Source: Acidobacteriota bacterium
GTDB lineage: Bacteria; Acidobacteriota; Terriglobia; UBA7540
Assembly: GCA_021827245.1 (NCBI GenBank)
Contig: JAKAWN010000102.1
Coordinates: 1-17,396, forward strand
DNA: 17,396 nucleotides
Direction of reading: 5' to 3'
The position numbers were made by a program, and so were the translations under genes. The stretch's first letter is position 1, and each line of letters opens with the position of its first letter. This document shows, one piece after another, positions 14,890 through 17,396 of the stretch. The notes under the pieces are model-generated. The model ran no database searches. It worked only from the letters and a program-made list of their open reading frames with translations, and was not told where the DNA came from.

Positions 14890-17396
14890 ATGGGACGCAG
14901 GATTCGAAAGTCACAAGCAACAGGCCAGAATGAAAGAACGGCTCAGGCATCGTGTCTTAGTGTCTGCGATCAGGCCGGGTGGCGCAGGCAGCGTCCTTTG
15001 ATGGATGCGATCCGACAGGTCGATACCACAGAGTTAAAGGTCTGCACCAGACCACCTTCTGCGTGCCGCCTGCTGCTAACTGCCTACTGCCTACTGTTTT
15101 CCGCTTTCTGCCTGCTGTTTTTCGCGCCACGGGCGGCGCGCGCGGGCACATTCACCGTCAGCAACACCACGGAGGAGGCAACCACCCCTCCCGCCGGCTC
15201 GCTGCGCGCGGCGATCATTGCCGCCAACAACGCGGGCGGGACGAACACCATCAATTTCTCCTCGGGCCTTTCGGGGACGATCACGCTGGCCAGCGAACTT
15301 CCGGCCATCCAGGACAACGGACTCACCATTGACGGCTCGGGCGCCACGATCACCATCAGCGGCGGCAACTCCTATCGCTGCTTCTTCATTGGCGCATGGA
15401 CGGCGGGGACGAGCACTTTTATCGCCGACCATGTCACCATCGAGAACCTGGCCTTCAGCGGCTGCGAAGCGCAGGGCGGCGCGGGCGGCTCCGGTTATTA
15501 CGCTGGCGGCGGTGGCGCGGGCTTGGGCGGAGCGATTTTTGTAGCCAACAATGCCACGGTCACGCTTTCGAACGTAAGCTTTTCCTCGAACAACGCCACG
15601 GGCGGCGCGGGCGGGGCCACCACCAGCAGCAGCGGCTTCGGCGGCGGAGGGGGCATGGGCGGCACCGGCGGAGCGGGGTCCGCCTACGGACTCGGCGGCG
15701 GCGGCGGAGTAGGCATAGCGGCCGCCGGCGGAAGTGACACCAGCGCCACGGTCAACGGCCTGGCCGGAACGGTTGCCCTCGGAGCGGCGTCCGGCGGGGC
15801 AGGATACAATTGCGGGGAGCCCTGGGGGACGGGCGGTGCGAACGGTGGCGGCGGGGGCGGCGTAGCCGTTCCCTCTGGCGCCTCTGTTACTTGCGGAAGT
15901 GGTGGCGGCGGAGTAGGCGGAAGCGCCGGGTCGAGCAACGGTGGCAACGGCGGTTTTGGCGGCGGCGGTGGCGCCGGTATGGACGCTACGGGTACCTTTG
16001 GGTACGGCGGCGCAGGCGGATTTGGCGGTGGCGGCGGCGCCGGCTTGTTCGGCGGCGCGGGCGGATTTGGGGGCGGTGGCGGCGGGGGGTCGTCCACGGG
16101 CGCAGTCGGATTTGGCGGTGGCACCGGCGCGGCCGGCTTTGACGGCGGCGGCGGCTTGGGCGCGGGCGGCGCAGTCTTTGTTGAGCAAGGCGGCGCGCTT
16201 ACATTCAGCGGGCCACTCTCCGAGACGGCCGACACGGTGACGGCGGGCGCACCGGGAGCCGGGAGCGGCGCGCAGCAACCAGCTTCGGCTTTCGGCAGCG
16301 GCGTCTTTATTCAGGGTAACAACACCATCACGTTCTCGCCCGCTTCGGGCCAAACCCAAACCGTTTCCGGCGTGATCGCCGACCAAACAGGCTCGGGCGG
16401 CACGGGCACAAACGCTGGCGCGGGTTCGCTCACGATGAACGGGGCCGGCACGCTGAAGCTTTGCGGCGCGAATACTTATACCGGCGCGACCACGGCCAGC
16501 GCGGGAACATTAGAGATTTGCAGCACCGGCTCGATCACCAGCAACGTCACCGTCCAGAGCGGCGCGACGCTTCAGGTGGATAACGGTGCGACGGTCACCG
16601 GCAACGTGACCATGAATTCCGGCGGAACGCTCCTCAACAACGGAACCATTACCGGGACAATCAACTACAGCAGCGGCAGCGCGGTGAATGTGACCTCCTC
16701 CTCGGGGCTCGTCAGCGCGATCACTACCGGCGCGAGCTCGATTACCTTCTCGAACGACATCGCGCTGACGGCGGATGTGCCGGCTTTCCAGCCGAATACC
16801 ACGGTGACGATCAACGGCGCGGGTTACTCGATTGACGGCGGGAGCCAATATCGCTGCTTCTTCGTCGGCGCGTTTCAGGCAGGCGGCGCGGCGCAAGAGC
16901 CCGTCAACGTGACCATCGAAAATTTGACGCTCCAGAATTGCAAGGCGCAGGGCGGCGCGGGCGGCGGCGGCGCAAGCGGGGGCGGCGGCGGCGCGGGCAT
17001 GGGCGGAGCGATCTTTGTGGCCAACAGTGCCACAGTCGCGCTTTCGGACGTGAGCTTTTCCTCGAACAACGCCACAGGCGGCGCGGGCAGCGCCGCAACC
17101 GGGTCTTACGGCGGAGGCGGTGGCGGGGGCATGGGCGGCAATGGCACCTTGGGAAACGGTTCGGGGATCGGCGGTGGCGGCGGACTGGGATATGGAGCGA
17201 ACGGTGGAGATTACACAGGCTCCAACGGAGCTGCCGGAATTGCCACCGGAGCGGCGCCCGGCGGGGCAGGATACAATTGCGGGGGCGGCGTCGTGGGCAC
17301 GGGCGGCGCGAACGGCGGCGGCGGCGGTGGCTCAAACGGTCCCAGTGATCCTTGCGGAGCCGGGGGCGGCGGAGTAGGCGGCGGCAACGGAACAGG
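14890..17396 (+). CDS. Giant secreted glycine-rich beta-helix protein with PATR repeat, cut by right edge
   Basis: At least 835 residues, open to the window edge. The ATG at 14890 has AGGAGGGG just upstream (spacing about 4); an in-frame ATG at 15001 (residue 38) has none. The signal peptide is unusually long: polar residues 1-58, a hydrophobic core at about 59-80, and cleavage after ARA (83-85). The mature part opens with GSLRAAIIAANN (103-114), like the CSLREA-type beta-helix start. It then has YRCFF (C164), IENLAFSGC, and GGAIF plus FSSN motifs resembling chlamydial Pmp repeats. A glycine tract (about 195-430) follows, then an autotransporter-associated repeat (TLKLCGANTYTGATT, 521-535). 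A second copy of the beta-helix/Gly module starts near 618. Such proteins are surface adhesins or passengers; the export anchor would lie beyond the edge. The gene appears to be monocistronic. Confidence 0.8.
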   Translation, partial: MGRRIRKSQATGQNERTAQASCLSVCDQAGWRRQRPLMDAIRQVDTTELKVCTRPPSACRLLLTAYCLLFSAFCLLFFAPRAARAGTFTVSNTTEEATTPPAGSLRAAIIAANNAGGTNTINFSSGLSGTITLASELPAIQDNGLTIDGSGATITISGGNSYRCFFIGAWTAGTSTFIADHVTIENLAFSGCEAQGGAGGSGYYAGGGGAGLGGAIFVANNATVTLSNVSFSSNNATGGAGGATTSSSGFGGGGGMGGTGGAGSAYGLGGGGGVGIAAAGGSDTSATVNGLAGTVALGAASGGAGYNCGEPWGTGGANGGGGGGVAVPSGASVTCGSGGGGVGGSAGSSNGGNGGFGGGGGAGMDATGTFGYGGAGGFGGGGGAGLFGGAGGFGGGGGGGSSTGAVGFGGGTGAAGFDGGGGLGAGGAVFVEQGGALTFSGPLSETADTVTAGAPGAGSGAQQPASAFGSGVFIQGNNTITFSPASGQTQTVSGVIADQTGSGGTGTNAGAGSLTMNGAGTLKLCGANTYTGATTASAGTLEICSTGSITSNVTVQSGATLQVDNGATVTGNVTMNSGGTLLNNGTITGTINYSSGSAVNVTSSSGLVSAITTGASSITFSNDIALTADVPAFQPNTTVTINGAGYSIDGGSQYRCFFVGAFQAGGAAQEPVNVTIENLTLQNCKAQGGAGGGGASGGGGGAGMGGAIFVANSATVALSDVSFSSNNATGGAGSAATGSYGGGGGGGMGGNGTLGNGSGIGGGGGLGYGANGGDYTGSNGAAGIATGAAPGGAGYNCGGGVVGTGGANGGGGGGSNGPSDPCGAGGGGVGGGNGT
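15066..15121 (+). repeat. Degenerate heptanucleotide tandem repeat encoding the signal-peptide core
   Basis: Eight consecutive 7-mers: CCGCCTG, CTGCTAA, CTGCCTA, CTGCCTA, CTGTTTT, CCGCTTT, CTGCCTG, CTGTTTT (consensus about CTGCYTN). Three units equal 21 nt, so the protein shows a 7-residue period: LLLTAY, CLLFSAF, CLLFFAP. All three frames are hydrophobic or open here. Confidence 0.7.
15250..15900 (+). repeat. Large in-gene module, copy 1
   Basis: First copy of a beta-helix plus glycine-tract module. Landmarks: TATCGCTGCTTCTTC at 15373, AGCGATTTTTGTAGCCAAC at 15531 and GGATACAATTGC at 15802. Cys codons at residues 164, 192, 308 and 335 all have counterparts in copy 2. Confidence 0.7.
16741..17396 (+). 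repeat. Large in-gene module, copy 2 (continues past edge)
   Basis: Second copy. The landmark at 16849 and the one at 17007 are each exactly 1476 bp (492 codons) after those of copy 1. The GGATACAATTGC landmark at 17269 is 1467 bp after, so three codons were lost in the glycine tract. Cys at residues 656, 684, 797 and 822 match copy 1. Confidence 0.7.

Noticed and set aside
15091..16386. A 431-codon open frame on the minus strand opposite the glycine-rich gene
   Set aside because: Its Ala/Gly/Arg-rich translation simply mirrors GGC/GCG-rich coding on the other strand. The plus frame has a signal peptide, beta-helix and PATR motifs and a ribosome binding site.
14890..17396. Mycobacterial PE_PGRS protein
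   Set aside because: The glycine tracts look similar, but there is no PE domain, a normal signal peptide is present and PATR/beta-helix motifs flank the tracts.
15463..17396. CRISPR-like array or simple GC microsatellite
   Set aside because: The repeats are in-frame glycine codons with irregular spacing and no regular repeat-spacer pattern.

Overview
The window looks like chromosomal DNA of a moderately GC-rich, Gram-negative soil-type bacterium. Acidobacteriota is my best guess, from the mix of a GH78 rhamnosidase operon, LutAB, an LTXXQ periplasmic protein, a DsbA-like protein with an unusual N-terminal duplication and a giant glycine-rich beta-helix protein. That assignment is an inference; no rRNA or marker gene is present.

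Left part (1-10357): eight genes, all on the minus strand and read from right to left: SDR dehydrogenase, LutA, LutB, secreted alpha-L-rhamnosidase (GH78), a DRE-TIM acyltransferase/lyase (LeuA/homocitrate synthase/HMG-CoA lyase superfamily), a phosphate acetyl/butyryltransferase, an acetate kinase family protein, and a fumarylacetoacetate hydrolase (FAH) family protein cut by the left edge. They form at least two blocks: SDR-lutA-lutB-GH78 is tightly packed, and a 258 bp gap with a promoter-like sequence precedes the second block. The set fits non-phosphorylated L-rhamnose breakdown. The rhamnosidase frees rhamnose; the SDR and FAH hydrolase match the dehydrogenase and diketo-deoxy-sugar-acid hydrolase steps that yield pyruvate plus L-lactate; and LutAB oxidises lactate. 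The acyl-CoA to acyl-phosphate to acid + ATP pair (Ptb/Ack) and the DRE-TIM enzyme would handle downstream carbon. The aldose dehydrogenase, lactonase and dehydratase steps and LutC are not in the window. A perfect 10-bp inverted repeat upstream of the SDR is a candidate operator.

Middle part (10672-13854): a small LTXXQ/Spy-CpxP-type periplasmic protein (minus), a divergent MFS exporter (plus), and a convergent DsbA-like thiol-disulfide protein (minus) that carries two copies of an N-terminal module.

Right part (13855-17396): about 1 kb with no recognisable gene except a small Cys-rich ORF with a strong ribosome binding site. Then comes a plus-strand gene, open to the right edge, for a very large secreted glycine-rich protein with beta-helix and autotransporter-associated (PATR) repeats. 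Its signal peptide is encoded by a degenerate heptanucleotide tandem repeat. Its passenger contains a near-exact 492-codon-period duplication with conserved cysteines.
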